A stretch of DNA of 64,000 bases. Source: Sphaerisporangium corydalis (GTDB lineage: Bacteria; Actinomycetota; Actinomycetes; Streptosporangiales; Streptosporangiaceae). Shown piece by piece: positions 1 to 9,498 of this stretch. How positions within the stretch are numbered: position 1 is the first letter of the stretch; each line of letters starts with the position of its first letter. The notes beneath the pieces are model-generated. The model was given only the letters and a program-made list of their open reading frames with translations. It was not told where the DNA came from and searched no databases. The position numbers were made by a program, and so were the translations under genes. Location: the NCBI RefSeq assembly GCF_025506355.1, contig NZ_JANZYP010000054.1, positions 1 to 64,000 on the forward strand. Reading direction: 5' to 3'.

Positions 1-717
1 GCCCACGCCGCGTCCGACATCGCCCCCACCGCCGCCGCCCCGTCCGGCATCGCTCCATCCCCGTCCGGCGCCCCTCCGCGCGCCCGGAACACCGCTCCCG
101 CCCCCTCTGACACCGCTCCGCGCACCCGGAACACCGTCCCCGCCCCGTCAGGCGCGCCGCCGGACCGGCCGCGCAGGGCCGACGCGCGGCGCAACTACGA
201 GCTGCTGCTGGCCGCCGCCAGGGACGTCTTCGACGAGCACGGCCCCGGCGCGCCGCTGGACGACATCGCCAAACGCGCCGGGGTCGGCAACGCCACCATG
301 TACCGGCACTTCCCCACCCGCATCGAGCTGATCATCGCCGTCTACGCCGAGGAGGTCGCGGCCCTGTGCGCCCACGGCGAGGACCTGCTGGGCGACCCCG
401 ACCCCGGCGACGCCCTGTTCACCTGGCTCAAGGCGTTCATCGCCCACGTCGCCACCAAACGCGACCTGTCGCTGTCGGCCAAGGGCGACCCCTGCGAGGC
501 CGACGGCCGCTCAGACCTGTTCGCCCGGTGGCACCACTCGATGATCACGACCGCGTCGTCCCTGCTGGACCGCGCCCGCGACGCCGGCGCCGTCCGCGCC
601 GACCTCGACGTCAGGGACCTGCTCACCGTGGCCAACGGCATCGCGCTCGGCGGCGCCGCCCCCGACCACGCCGACCGCCTCCTCCACCTGGTCCGCCACG
701 GCACCGGCCCCACCTAG
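1..717 (+). CDS. TetR family transcriptional regulator (5' end outside window)
   Basis: The reading frame is open to the left edge with no ATG or GTG in frame before codon 100, so the true start lies outside the window. About 60 residues of Pro/Ala/Ser-rich, loosely repetitive sequence precede a standard TetR helix-turn-helix, with DDIAKRAGVGNATMYRHFP as the recognition region. A helical C-terminal ligand-binding half of about 120 residues follows. TetR proteins bind palindromic operators as dimers and release them on binding a small molecule. No target can be deduced, because the upstream neighbour is not visible. The low-complexity N-terminal extension is longer than usual for the family and may be partly mis-framed upstream of the window. 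Confidence 0.85.
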   Translation, partial: AHAASDIAPTAAAPSGIAPSPSGAPPRARNTAPAPSDTAPRTRNTVPAPSGAPPDRPRRADARRNYELLLAAARDVFDEHGPGAPLDDIAKRAGVGNATMYRHFPTRIELIIAVYAEEVAALCAHGEDLLGDPDPGDALFTWLKAFIAHVATKRDLSLSAKGDPCEADGRSDLFARWHHSMITTASSLLDRARDAGAVRADLDVRDLLTVANGIALGGAAPDHADRLLHLVRHGTGPT

Positions 718-729
718 CCCGCCCCGCCC

Positions 730-900
730 CGAGCACAAAAGACGGACTTCGCGGCGATCCGGCCCCGCCTGACCTGGTGTGCCGAGAACACACCGGCACG
801 CACCGAGCACGGCCTTTCGCGGCGATCCGGCCCCGCCTGACCTGGTCTGCCCGAGGACACACCGGCCCTCGCCGAGCACGGCCTTCCGCTGCGATCCGCA
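730..900. repeat. Tandem repeat, about 69-bp unit, three copies
   Basis: Three head-to-tail copies fill the gap between the TetR stop and the GNAT stop. The landmark GCGATCC recurs at 754, 822 and 891. Copies 1 and 2 share a core that includes GCGATCCGGCCCCGCCTGAC and a following ACACACCGGC, while copy 3 is degenerate. The array separates two convergent genes. It carries no coding signal I can support. Confidence 0.8.
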
Positions 901-915
901 CCGGTCCGCCCGGTG

Positions 916-1827
916 TCACTCCATGTGCGCGGCGCCGACCGGACGCCGGCGCATGCCCAGGCGCTCGTACACGCTGATCGCCGCTCGGTTCCACGAGTCC
1001 ACCATCAGCGCGACCCGCCCGTGCTCGGCCAGCAGGGCGCCGAGCAGGAACCGGCACACCGCCTCCCCGTACCCCTTCCCCCGCTCCCCCACCGCGGTCG
1101 CGACCCCCGCGACGAACCCCGCCCCCGGCGCCGTCCACGCGTCCGCGGCCGCCGACACGATCGCGCCCGCGCCGGCCCGGACCCCCGCCCACCTGCGCAC
1201 CCCCGCGATCCCCGGCGCCGCGTACGAACCGGGGCTGGCCTCGGCGAGCAGGGCGGTGACCTCCGCCTCGTCCCCCTCGGCCAGCCACCCCGCCCCGCCG
1301 CCCACCCCCACCGGACCCCGGCCAGGAGCGGAAGCCTGGCCACGAGCGGGAGCCCGGCCAAGGACAGGACCAGGGCCAGGGCCAAGGATAGGACCACGGC
1401 CAAGGACAGGACCACGGCCAGGAGCAGGATCGCGGCCAGGAGCGGGATCGCGGCCGGCGGGCGTCCGGCCGGGGGCGGGGCCACGGTCGGGCGTCAGCGA
1501 GACCGTTTCCATCCAGTCGAACGCGGCCGCGAACCGCAGCCCCTCCACCCGCTCGGCCAGCCCCCGCACCAGCGACTCCTCCCCCAGCGGCCGGTACGAC
1601 GGCCCCGCCTCGGCCAGGGCGTGCCGTACCAGCGGCACCGCGTCGCCCAGCGGCCCGGTCACCACCAGCCGGTCACGGCGCGACAACCCCGGGCTGGCGA
1701 CCGCGACCGCCTCCCCCGAGGCGAACGCCCGCACCCCAGGGCCCATGCCCTGCGCCCCCCACACCACCATGAGCTCGTCACCCGAGGCCGCGGCCACCTC
1801 GCCGGGACCGGTCAGCTCACGGATCAC
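916..1827 (-). CDS. GNAT family N-acetyltransferase with hexapeptide-repeat linker
   Basis: This 303-residue protein starts at a GTG that overlaps the purB stop (GTGA), so the two are probably translated together. The last 140 residues or so look like an acetyl-CoA-dependent GNAT domain, with a VGERGKGYGEAVCRFLLGAL-type pyrophosphate-binding segment and a C-terminal DSWNRAAISVYERLGM motif. The first 115 residues resemble the N-terminal half found in actinobacterial FR47-like GNATs. Between the halves lies a Pro/Gly/Arg linker built on GRDPAP/GRGPVL hexapeptides. GNATs transfer an acetyl group to an amine, and the substrate here is unknown. The fold assignment is good but the function is generic. 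Confidence 0.75.
   Translation of the reverse strand: MIRELTGPGEVAAASGDELMVVWGAQGMGPGVRAFASGEAVAVASPGLSRRDRLVVTGPLGDAVPLVRHALAEAGPSYRPLGEESLVRGLAERVEGLRFAAAFDWMETVSLTPDRGPAPGRTPAGRDPAPGRDPAPGRGPVLGRGPILGPGPGPVLGRAPARGQASAPGRGPVGVGGGAGWLAEGDEAEVTALLAEASPGSYAAPGIAGVRRWAGVRAGAGAIVSAAADAWTAPGAGFVAGVATAVGERGKGYGEAVCRFLLGALLAEHGRVALMVDSWNRAAISVYERLGMRRRPVGAAHME
1322..1470. repeat. 18-bp coding minisatellite inside the GNAT gene
   Basis: Degenerate 18-bp units beginning GGCCAAGGACAGGACCAC or GGCCAGGAGCGGGATCGC run head to tail. On the minus strand they encode GRxPxx hexapeptides. All visible variants keep the reading frame, since 18 bp is six codons. Confidence 0.75.
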
Positions 1828-3254
1828 AGAATCGCGCCCGGACGGTACGCGGCGGCCTCCCGGTGACGGGCGACCACCTCGCCCACCCGCGACACCACCT
1901 CGGCGACCTGCCCCGCGGCCGCGCCGGTGAACGGCGCCGGGTCGGCCAGCAACGCCTGGAGCGCCGCCAGGTCCAGCGGGAACCGCGCGTCCCCGCCCAG
2001 GCGCTCCAGCAGCGGGTTGGCCGTGCCGCCCTCCCGCATCGCCAGCGCGGACGCCACCGCGTGCTCCTTGATCAGCTCGTGCGCCGTCTCCCGGCCCACC
2101 CCGGCCCGCACCGCCGCCATGAGCATCTTGGTCGTCGCCAGGAACGGCAGGTAGCGCTCCAGCTCCGCCGCGATCACCGCAGGGAACGCCCCGAACTCGG
2201 CCAGCACCGTCAGCATCGTCTCCACCAGCCCGTCGAAGGCGAAGAACGCGTCGGGAAGCGCCACCCGGCGCACCACCGAACACGACACATCGCCCTCGTT
2301 CCACTGGTCCCCCGCCAGCTCCCCCGCCATCGAGGCGTACCCCCGCAGCACCACCGTCAGGCCGTTCACCCGCTCGCACGAACGGGTGTTCATCTTGTGC
2401 GGCATCGCGCTGGACCCGACCTGGCCCTCCTGGAACCCCTCGGTCACCAGCTCGTGCCCCGCCATCAGCCGGATCGTCTTGGCCAGGCTGGACGGCGCCG
2501 CCGCGAGCTGCACCAGCGCCGTCAGCACCTCGTAGTCCAGCGACCTCGGATACACCTGGCCCACGCTCGTCAGCCCCGCCGAGAACCCCAGATGCGCCGC
2601 GACCCGCCCCTCCAGCGCCGCCAGCCGACCGGCGTCGCCGCCCAGCAGGTCGAGCATGTCCTGGGAGGTGCCCACCGGGCCCTTGATCCCGCGCAGCGGG
2701 TACCGGGCCAGCAGCTCCTCCAGCCGGGCGAACGCCACCAGCAGCTCGTCGGCCGCCGTGGCGAACCTCTTGCCGAGCGTGGTCGCCTGCGCCGCCACGT
2801 TGTGCGAGCGCCCCGCCATCACCACGCCCGAGTACCGCTCCGCCAGCTCGCCCAGCCGCGCCAGCAGCGCCGCGCAACGGTCCCGCACCAGCACCAGGCT
2901 GTCGCGGATCTGCAGCTGCTCCACGTTCTCGGTCAGGTCGCGCGAGGTCATCCCCTTGTGGATGTGCTCGTGCCCGGCCAGCTCGTTGAACTCCTCGATG
3001 CGGGCCTTGACGTCATGGCGGGTCAGCCGCTCCCGCTCGGCGATGGAGCCCAGGTCGACCTTCCCGGCCACCGCCTCGTAGTCGTCGACGACCCCGGGCG
3101 GCACCGCCACCCCGAGCTCGGCCTGCGCCCGCAGCACGGCCAGCCACAGGCGCCGCTCGGCCACCACCTTGTGCTCCGAGGACCACACACGGGCCAGCTC
3201 CGGCGAGGCGTACCGGGTGGCGAGGACATTGGGGATACGCGGCTTGGCGGTCAC
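1824..3254 (-). CDS. purB: Adenylosuccinate lyase PurB
   Basis: This cytosolic enzyme acts twice in purine synthesis, releasing fumarate from SAICAR (giving AICAR) and from adenylosuccinate (giving AMP). The 476-residue length is typical. The fumarase/aspartase superfamily signature GSSAMPHKMN is intact at residues 280-289. Two further conserved regions, KGMTSRDLTEN (about 100-110) and the HNVAAQATT loop that carries a catalytic His, are also present. The start is GTG at 3254. The stop overlaps the GTG of the downstream GNAT gene by four bases. No other pur gene is adjacent. Confidence 0.97.
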   Translation of the reverse strand: MTAKPRIPNVLATRYASPELARVWSSEHKVVAERRLWLAVLRAQAELGVAVPPGVVDDYEAVAGKVDLGSIAERERLTRHDVKARIEEFNELAGHEHIHKGMTSRDLTENVEQLQIRDSLVLVRDRCAALLARLGELAERYSGVVMAGRSHNVAAQATTLGKRFATAADELLVAFARLEELLARYPLRGIKGPVGTSQDMLDLLGGDAGRLAALEGRVAAHLGFSAGLTSVGQVYPRSLDYEVLTALVQLAAAPSSLAKTIRLMAGHELVTEGFQEGQVGSSAMPHKMNTRSCERVNGLTVVLRGYASMAGELAGDQWNEGDVSCSVVRRVALPDAFFAFDGLVETMLTVLAEFGAFPAVIAAELERYLPFLATTKMLMAAVRAGVGRETAHELIKEHAVASALAMREGGTANPLLERLGGDARFPLDLAALQALLADPAPFTGAAAGQVAEVVSRVGEVVARHREAAAYRPGAIL

Positions 3255-3407
3255 GTTGCCTCAGTCTATTGGCGCCGCCCCGCCGCGGCACGCGGGGGTG
3301 CGAGCCGGCCGGACAGGGCGCGGCGGCGGAAGCCGACCGGACAGGACGCGACGGAGACCGGCCCCCAGGATGGAGGCCGGTCCGGCGGGACATGGGGGGA
3401 AGCGGCC

Positions 3408-6400
3408 CTAGCGGGACGCCAGGGCCTCCTTGTCGTACACCTTCACCTCGGCGTCCGGCCGCCCGGCCCGCCGCCGCCTGAACCGCTCCTTGGTCCGCTC
3501 CACGATCGTGTACAGCGTCGGCACCAGAACCAGCGTCAGCAGCGTCGAGGACACCAGGCCGCCGATCACCACGATCGCCAGCGGCTGGGATATGAACCCG
3601 CCCGACCCCGTCAGCCCGACCGCCATCGGCGTCAGCGCGCAGATCGTCGCGATCGCGGTCATCAGGATCGGCCGCAGCCGGCGGCGCCCGCCCTCCACGA
3701 CCGCCTCGACCACGCCGAGCCCCTGCTCCCGGTACTGGTTGATCAGGTCGATCAGCACGATCGCGTTGGTCACCACGATGCCGATCAGCATCAGCATGCC
3801 GATCAGCGCCGGGACGCCCAGCGGGGTGTCGGTCACCCGCAGCAGCCCGATCGCCCCGGTCGCCGCGAACGGGATCGACACCAGCAGGATCAGCGGCTGC
3901 ACGAAACTGCGGAACGCCGCCACCATGATCATGAACACGATCGCGATGGCCGCCAGCATCGCCAGCCCGAGCTGCGCGAACGCCTCGTTCTGGTCGGCGC
4001 TCACCCCGCCGATGGTGTAGTCCACCCCCTCCGGCAGCGTCAGCGACGTCATCTTCTCGGTGATCTTCGCGGTCACGCTGCCCAGGTCGCTCGCCGTCGC
4101 CGCCGCCGACACCGACGCCGTGCGGTCACCGTCCTTGCGGGTGATCTGCGTCGGACCGGCGACCTGCCGCACCTCCGCCACGCTCGACAGCTTCACCAGC
4201 CCGGCCGCGCCGGGCACCTTCATAGCCCGCACCGCCGCCAGGTCGCCGGGCACCGTGCCGCCCGCCCGCAGGATGATGTCGTTGGCCCGCCCGTCCAGCG
4301 TGATCTGGCCGATCGGCGCCCCACGGAACGCCTGGGCGACGAACTGCCCGATGCCCGCCTCGGTCAGCCCCTTGGCCGCCGCCTTCCTCCTGTCGACCCG
4401 CACCTCCACGCGCGGCGCGCTGGCCTCCAGGTTCGAGCTCACGTCCCGCAGGCCCTCGATCTGCCGCATCGCAGCCAGCACCGTGTCCGACCCCGACTTC
4501 AGCGCCGCCAGATCCGGGCCCTGAAGGATCACCTCGGCGCGGTCGGAGGCGAACCCGCCCTGCTGCCCGCCGACGGTCACCTCACCGGCGTCCCTCAGCC
4601 CGGCCAGCCGGTCGCGCAGCGTCTGCTCCAGCACCGGGGTGTCGGCGTCCTCGGCCACCGTCACCGAGTACGACGCCCGGTCGGCCGACCCGCCGAGCCC
4701 ACCCGAGAACGTCCCGCCCGAACCCACGTTCACCTGGTACGACGCGATGCCCCTGATGTCGGTGAACACCTGTTCCACCTTCTTGGCGGCCGCGTCGGTC
4801 GTCGCCAGGTCGGTGCCCGCCGGCATCTTCTGCGTCACCGAGATGGTGTCGTTGCCCGAGGAGTCGATGAAGTTCGTCTTCAGCCCGGGCGCCAGCCCCA
4901 GCGTCCCCACGAAGATCACGAACCCGATCAGCAGCGTCACGAACCGCCGCCGCGTCGCGAACCTCAGCACCGGCAGATACATCCGCTGAAGCGGGCTGCG
5001 CAGCTCCTTGGCCTCCGCGCGGGCCCGGACCTCCCGCGCCTCGTCCTCCGAGAGCCTCGGCGCCCGCAGGAACCAGTACGCCAGCACCGGGATCACCGTC
5101 AGCGCCACCAGCAACGACGCCAGCAACGCCACCGTCACCGTGATCGCGAACGGCGCGAACAGCTGGCCGATCATCCCGCCCACGAACGCGATCGGCAGGA
5201 ACACCGCCACCGTCGTCAGCGTGGACGCCGTGACCGCGCCGCTCACCTCGCGGACGGCCTCCAGCACCGCCTGGCGTTTGGCCTCCCCGTACCCGAGGTG
5301 CCGCTTGATGTTCTCCAGCACCACGATCGAGTCGTCCACCACCCGGCCGATCGCGATCGTCAGCGCGCCCAGCGTCAGCAGGTTCAGCGAGTAGTCCCCC
5401 ACCCACAGCGCGATCAGCGCGATCACCACCGACAGCGGGATCGACACCGCCGTCACGATCGTCGAGCGCAGCGACAACAGGAACAGCAGAATGACGATCA
5501 CCGCGAACACCAGGCCGAGCAGGCCCTCGGTCGACAGGTCCTCGATCGACCGCTCGACGTAGGGCGCCTGGTCGAACACCACCGTGATCTCCGAGGCGTC
5601 GCCCAGCGCCCGCGTCAGCTCGGCGATCTTGCCCCGCACGTCGTGGGAGATCTGCACCGCGTTGCCGTCGGGCGTCATCGTCACCGACATGCCGAGGCTC
5701 GCCTTGCCGTCGGTCCGCGTGATCGTCGTCGCGTCGGCGGGCTTCTCCTCGATCGTGACGACCTCGCCGAGCTTCACCGGCTTGGGCGCCGCCGGGATCA
5801 CCTGCCCCGGCGTCGCCGCCGCGCCCTGACCGGGCCGCCCCTGCGGCGTCTGCGGCCGGGCGGCGGGGGCCTGCGGCGTCAGGTACAGGTTCTTCAGGTC
5901 CTCGATGGAGGAGATCCGCCGCCCGACCTGCACCGTCAGCGACTTGCCGTCGTCGGTCAGGCTGCCCGCCGGGATCGGGGTGCCGTTGGCCCGCAGCAGC
6001 TCGGGGATCGCCGCCGGCGACAACCCGAGGAACGCCATCTTCAGCAGGTTCGGGGTGATGACCACCGTCTGCTTGCTCGCGCCGGTCACCGACACCTCGC
6101 GCACCCCGGCGACGCCCTGCAGGTCGGGGACCGCGATGCGCTCCAGCTTGTCCAGCATCCCGAGCTGGTCACCGCCGTCGCCGACCGCCAGCACCATCAC
6201 CGGGATGTCGTCGGTGTTGCCCGCCACCACCGTGGGCTCCACGCCCGACGGCAACTGCGCCCCGAGCCGGGCGACCGCCTGCTGCAGCTTGCCCACCGCG
6301 GCCTCGACGTCGGTCCCGTACTCGAACGACACCTGGATCTGCGCCGACCCCTCGCGCGAGGTCGAGGTGACCTCGGTGACCCCCGCGACCCCCTGCAGGG

Positions 6401-6611
6401 TGCTCTCGATCGGCTTGGTGACCTGCTCCTCGACGATGTCGGGGGACGCGCCGGCGTAGGGCGCCACCACGAACGCGCCGGGGAACGACAGCGACGGCAG
6501 TAGCTGCTGTTTCAGCGAGGGAATCGCGAAGGCCCCGAACGCGCTGATCACGACCGCGATCATGATGACAAGGCTGCGGTTGGCGAGGCTCAGCCTGGCC
6601 AGAGCGGTCAT
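3408..6611 (-). CDS. RND family (AcrB/HAE1-type) efflux transporter permease
   Basis: This is a 1067-residue proton-driven inner-membrane exporter of the hydrophobe/amphiphile efflux type. It shows the family layout: an N-terminal transmembrane helix, a large periplasm-like loop, a central helix bundle that includes GRVVDDSIVVLENIKRH with the paired proton-relay aspartates, a second large loop and a final bundle. The ATG at 6611 is chosen because GGAAGG lies about 9 bases upstream; an in-frame ATG at 6662 lacks such a site. No membrane-fusion protein or outer-membrane factor is adjacent, as is usual for actinobacterial HAE1 pumps. The divergent MarR gene is the likely regulator. Substrates cannot be read from sequence. 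Confidence 0.93.
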   Translation of the reverse strand: MTALARLSLANRSLVIMIAVVISAFGAFAIPSLKQQLLPSLSFPGAFVVAPYAGASPDIVEEQVTKPIESTLQGVAGVTEVTSTSREGSAQIQVSFEYGTDVEAAVGKLQQAVARLGAQLPSGVEPTVVAGNTDDIPVMVLAVGDGGDQLGMLDKLERIAVPDLQGVAGVREVSVTGASKQTVVITPNLLKMAFLGLSPAAIPELLRANGTPIPAGSLTDDGKSLTVQVGRRISSIEDLKNLYLTPQAPAARPQTPQGRPGQGAAATPGQVIPAAPKPVKLGEVVTIEEKPADATTITRTDGKASLGMSVTMTPDGNAVQISHDVRGKIAELTRALGDASEITVVFDQAPYVERSIEDLSTEGLLGLVFAVIVILLFLLSLRSTIVTAVSIPLSVVIALIALWVGDYSLNLLTLGALTIAIGRVVDDSIVVLENIKRHLGYGEAKRQAVLEAVREVSGAVTASTLTTVAVFLPIAFVGGMIGQLFAPFAITVTVALLASLLVALTVIPVLAYWFLRAPRLSEDEAREVRARAEAKELRSPLQRMYLPVLRFATRRRFVTLLIGFVIFVGTLGLAPGLKTNFIDSSGNDTISVTQKMPAGTDLATTDAAAKKVEQVFTDIRGIASYQVNVGSGGTFSGGLGGSADRASYSVTVAEDADTPVLEQTLRDRLAGLRDAGEVTVGGQQGGFASDRAEVILQGPDLAALKSGSDTVLAAMRQIEGLRDVSSNLEASAPRVEVRVDRRKAAAKGLTEAGIGQFVAQAFRGAPIGQITLDGRANDIILRAGGTVPGDLAAVRAMKVPGAAGLVKLSSVAEVRQVAGPTQITRKDGDRTASVSAAATASDLGSVTAKITEKMTSLTLPEGVDYTIGGVSADQNEAFAQLGLAMLAAIAIVFMIMVAAFRSFVQPLILLVSIPFAATGAIGLLRVTDTPLGVPALIGMLMLIGIVVTNAIVLIDLINQYREQGLGVVEAVVEGGRRRLRPILMTAIATICALTPMAVGLTGSGGFISQPLAIVVIGGLVSSTLLTLVLVPTLYTIVERTKERFRRRRAGRPDAEVKVYDKEALASR

Positions 6612-6654
6612 AGAAGTGGACCTTCCAGGATTCTCAACGAAGATTTCCGGCAAT

Positions 6655-6685
6655 GCTAACACTTCGCTTTATACGAATATTTAGC
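6655..6685. promoter_or_regulatory. Candidate MarR operator (31-bp imperfect palindrome)
   Basis: Within the divergent RND/MarR spacer, GCTAA and TTAGC form outer arms and TTCG and CGAA inner arms around a central TTA. Ten of fifteen symmetric pairs match. The site is AT-rich against a GC-rich background and lies where it could overlap both promoters. Assignment to the adjacent MarR protein is inference from position. Confidence 0.5.
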
Positions 6686-6734
6686 CGAGCCGTGAACTCC
6701 TGGTAACCTGGGCGGGCCCGGGCGGAAGGTGGAA

Positions 6735-7184
6735 GTGGACGAGAGAGAAGAGCTGATCGCTCGGATCGGCGAATCGCAGGACGCCCTGGCGCGGGTGTTC
6801 GCCCATGACCGTTCGATGCCGCTGCTGGCCGTCAACCTGACGATGCAACAGCTCAAGGTCGCCCTCATCCTCGCCAGCCGGGGATCGGTCTCCGGCCAGG
6901 AGCTCGCCACCACCCTCGGCACCGGCCTCGGCACCGTCACCGGCATCGTCGACCGCCTGGTCGCCCAGGGCCTGGTCACCCGCCGCGAGGACCCGAGCGA
7001 CCGCCGCATCCGCCGCGTCGAGCTCACCGACGCCGGCCACCGCATGACCCGCGAGCTCGCCGACGCCGGCCTGGCCAACTATCGCCGCCTGATGGACCGC
7101 CTCGACCTGGACACCCTGCGCCAGCTCGAAGCCGTCATGAGCAGGCTGCGCACCGCCGCCACCGAGCTCTACGGCCCCTGGTAG
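6735..7184 (+). CDS. MarR family transcriptional regulator
   Basis: This is a winged-helix regulator of about 149 residues. The HTH and wing are visible as SGQELATTLGTGLGTVTGIVDRLVAQGLVTRREDPSDRRIRRVELT, where the DxRxxxxxLT wing is diagnostic. MarR dimers usually repress a neighbouring gene until an aromatic or other small effector binds. The divergent RND pump and the palindrome between them make that pump the likely target. GTG at 6735 is preferred because GGAAGG sits five bases upstream; GTG at 6729 would leave almost no spacing. Confidence 0.9.
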   Translation: MDEREELIARIGESQDALARVFAHDRSMPLLAVNLTMQQLKVALILASRGSVSGQELATTLGTGLGTVTGIVDRLVAQGLVTRREDPSDRRIRRVELTDAGHRMTRELADAGLANYRRLMDRLDLDTLRQLEAVMSRLRTAATELYGPW

Positions 7185-7221
7185 GGATTCCCCCCTTCGG
7201 CCGGTGATAGCTTCTGGCCCC

Positions 7222-8016
7222 ATGCGACCCCAGCATGAGGCCCCGGACGCCTACCTCCATGGGCTCTTCTCCCTGTCCGGCCGCACCGCCCTGGTCACCG
7301 GCGGCAGCTCCGGCATCGGGTACGCCATGGCCGAGGCGATCGGCCGCGCCGGAGCCGCCGTCGTCATCGTCGCCCGCAGGCGGGCCGAGCTCGCCGCCTC
7401 CCTGAGCACCCTGCGCGAGCACGGCGTGCGCGCCGACGCCATCAGCGCCGACCTCGGCGACGCCGCCGGCCTCCAGCGCGTCATCGATGAGGCCGCCAGC
7501 CCCTTCGGCGAGATCGACATCCTGGTCAACGCCGCGGGCAACAACATCCGCCGCCCCATGGGCGAGCTGACCGGCGAGGACTACGCCACCACCATGCGGG
7601 TCAACATCACCGCCCCCTACACCCTTGGGCAGCACTTCGGCCCGCGCATGGCCGCGCGCGGCTGGGGCCGCATCATCAACATCGGCTCCCAGCAGTCGAT
7701 CAGCGCGTTCGGCGACAGCGGCGCCTACGGCGTCAGCAAGGCCGCGGTCGCCGGCCTGTCCCGCTCACAGGCCGAGGCGTGGTCGCGCGACGGGGTGTGC
7801 GCCAACACCGTCATCCCGGGTTTCGTGCTCACCCCGCTCACCGCCCCGGCCCAGGCCGTCCCCGGCCGCGTCGAGGCGCTGGCCGCCCGCTCCATGCTGG
7901 GCCGCAACGGCCTGCCCGCCGACTTCACCGGCATCGCGGTCCTGCTGGCGGGCGACGGCGCCGCGTACATCACCGGGCAGGCGATTTGCGTCGACGGCGG
8001 GTTCTCCGTCCACTAG
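7222..8016 (+). CDS. SDR family NAD(P)-dependent oxidoreductase
   Basis: This is a classical short-chain dehydrogenase of 264 residues. The cofactor-binding TGGSSGIG is near residue 26, NAAGNN follows the fourth strand, Ser lies in INIGSQQSIS, and the catalytic YxxxK appears as YGVSK. The C-terminal AAYITGQAICVDGGFSVH is typical of the gluconate 5-dehydrogenase/FabG-like branch, so a sugar acid or keto-polyol substrate is possible but unproven. The ATG at 7222 is preferred to a GTG 18 bases earlier on family length. It follows the MarR gene by 37 bases and might be co-transcribed with it. Confidence 0.9.
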   Translation: MRPQHEAPDAYLHGLFSLSGRTALVTGGSSGIGYAMAEAIGRAGAAVVIVARRRAELAASLSTLREHGVRADAISADLGDAAGLQRVIDEAASPFGEIDILVNAAGNNIRRPMGELTGEDYATTMRVNITAPYTLGQHFGPRMAARGWGRIINIGSQQSISAFGDSGAYGVSKAAVAGLSRSQAEAWSRDGVCANTVIPGFVLTPLTAPAQAVPGRVEALAARSMLGRNGLPADFTGIAVLLAGDGAAYITGQAICVDGGFSVH

Positions 8017-8212
8017 CGATCGGCGCGCGTCGTTCGGGTTTTCAGCTCGGCGAAATTTGTCCGATTCGGGGGCCTTTACAAAGTAAGTCCCATTAATCGA
8101 TTTGACCTGGAGCGCACTCCACCCCGGAGACTGGAGGCCACGACGTCCCCCGGCGGGCGGCCTCGCGGAACCCGGCGGGCGATCAGACGACCGACGTGAG
8201 GAGCACACGACC

Positions 8213-9196
<984 letters not shown>

Positions 9197-9199
9197 CCG

Positions 9200-9415
9200 C
9201 TAGATCGAGTGGCTCGGGTTCGAGGGCAGGATGAAGTCCCAGCTCGGACCGTGATGCTGCCCGTTCGGTGAACGATGCGGGTTGCCCGCCGGCAGCAGCG
9301 CCGACGGGCACGCCCCGTTGTCGGAGCGCCCGTTCCACCACAGGCCGCAGCAGTGCACGCAAAAACGCCAGTTGTCCTGGTACGCGGTGACGGCGTCGGG
9401 AGTCGGAGCGGCCAT
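9200..9415 (-). CDS. Small Cys/Trp-rich putative metal-binding protein
   Basis: This 71-residue protein has the spacing W-R-F-C-x2-C-C-G-L-W-W-N-G, then G-A-C-P, a Pro-Ala-Gly-Asn-Pro-His segment, and a C-terminal G-x-S-W-D-F-I-L. I recognise this as a short module seen singly or repeated in actinobacterial and other bacterial proteins (CxKCxGLxxNG...CPAGGxH). The paired Cys and His suggest a small metal site, but the function is not known to me. AAAGG sits eight bases before the ATG at 9415. The gene is convergent with the aldo/keto reductase (three-base gap) and divergent from the TPR protein. Confidence 0.7.
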   Translation of the reverse strand: MAAPTPDAVTAYQDNWRFCVHCCGLWWNGRSDNGACPSALLPAGNPHRSPNGQHHGPSWDFILPSNPSHSI

Positions 9416-9478
9416 GGTGTCCGCCTTTCACGAGAAGATGAGCCGACCCTCATGGTGGTCCGGCGGCCCGGCCGCGAC

Positions 9479-9498
9479 ATGAGTAACCCCCTACTCAT
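9479..9498. promoter_or_regulatory. Inverted repeat ATGAGTA-N6-TACTCAT in divergent spacer
   Basis: Perfect seven-base arms around six bases lie in the 269-base spacer between the small Cys/Trp protein and the TPR protein. A second palindrome, TGAAATTTCA, lies at 9526-9535. Both are AT-rich islands and plausible operators. The binding protein is unknown. Apart from these two sites I see nothing in the spacer. Confidence 0.4.

Noticed and set aside
1863-6503. A 1546-codon plus-strand open frame opposite purB and the RND pump
   Set aside because: Its translation is His/Arg/Gln-rich with no domain and mirrors the codon bias of the genuine minus-strand genes; it is an antisense shadow of high-GC coding DNA.
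6612-6662. An earlier ATG start (6662) for the RND pump
   Set aside because: It adds 17 residues before the first membrane helix, overlaps the probable operator and lacks a ribosome-binding site.
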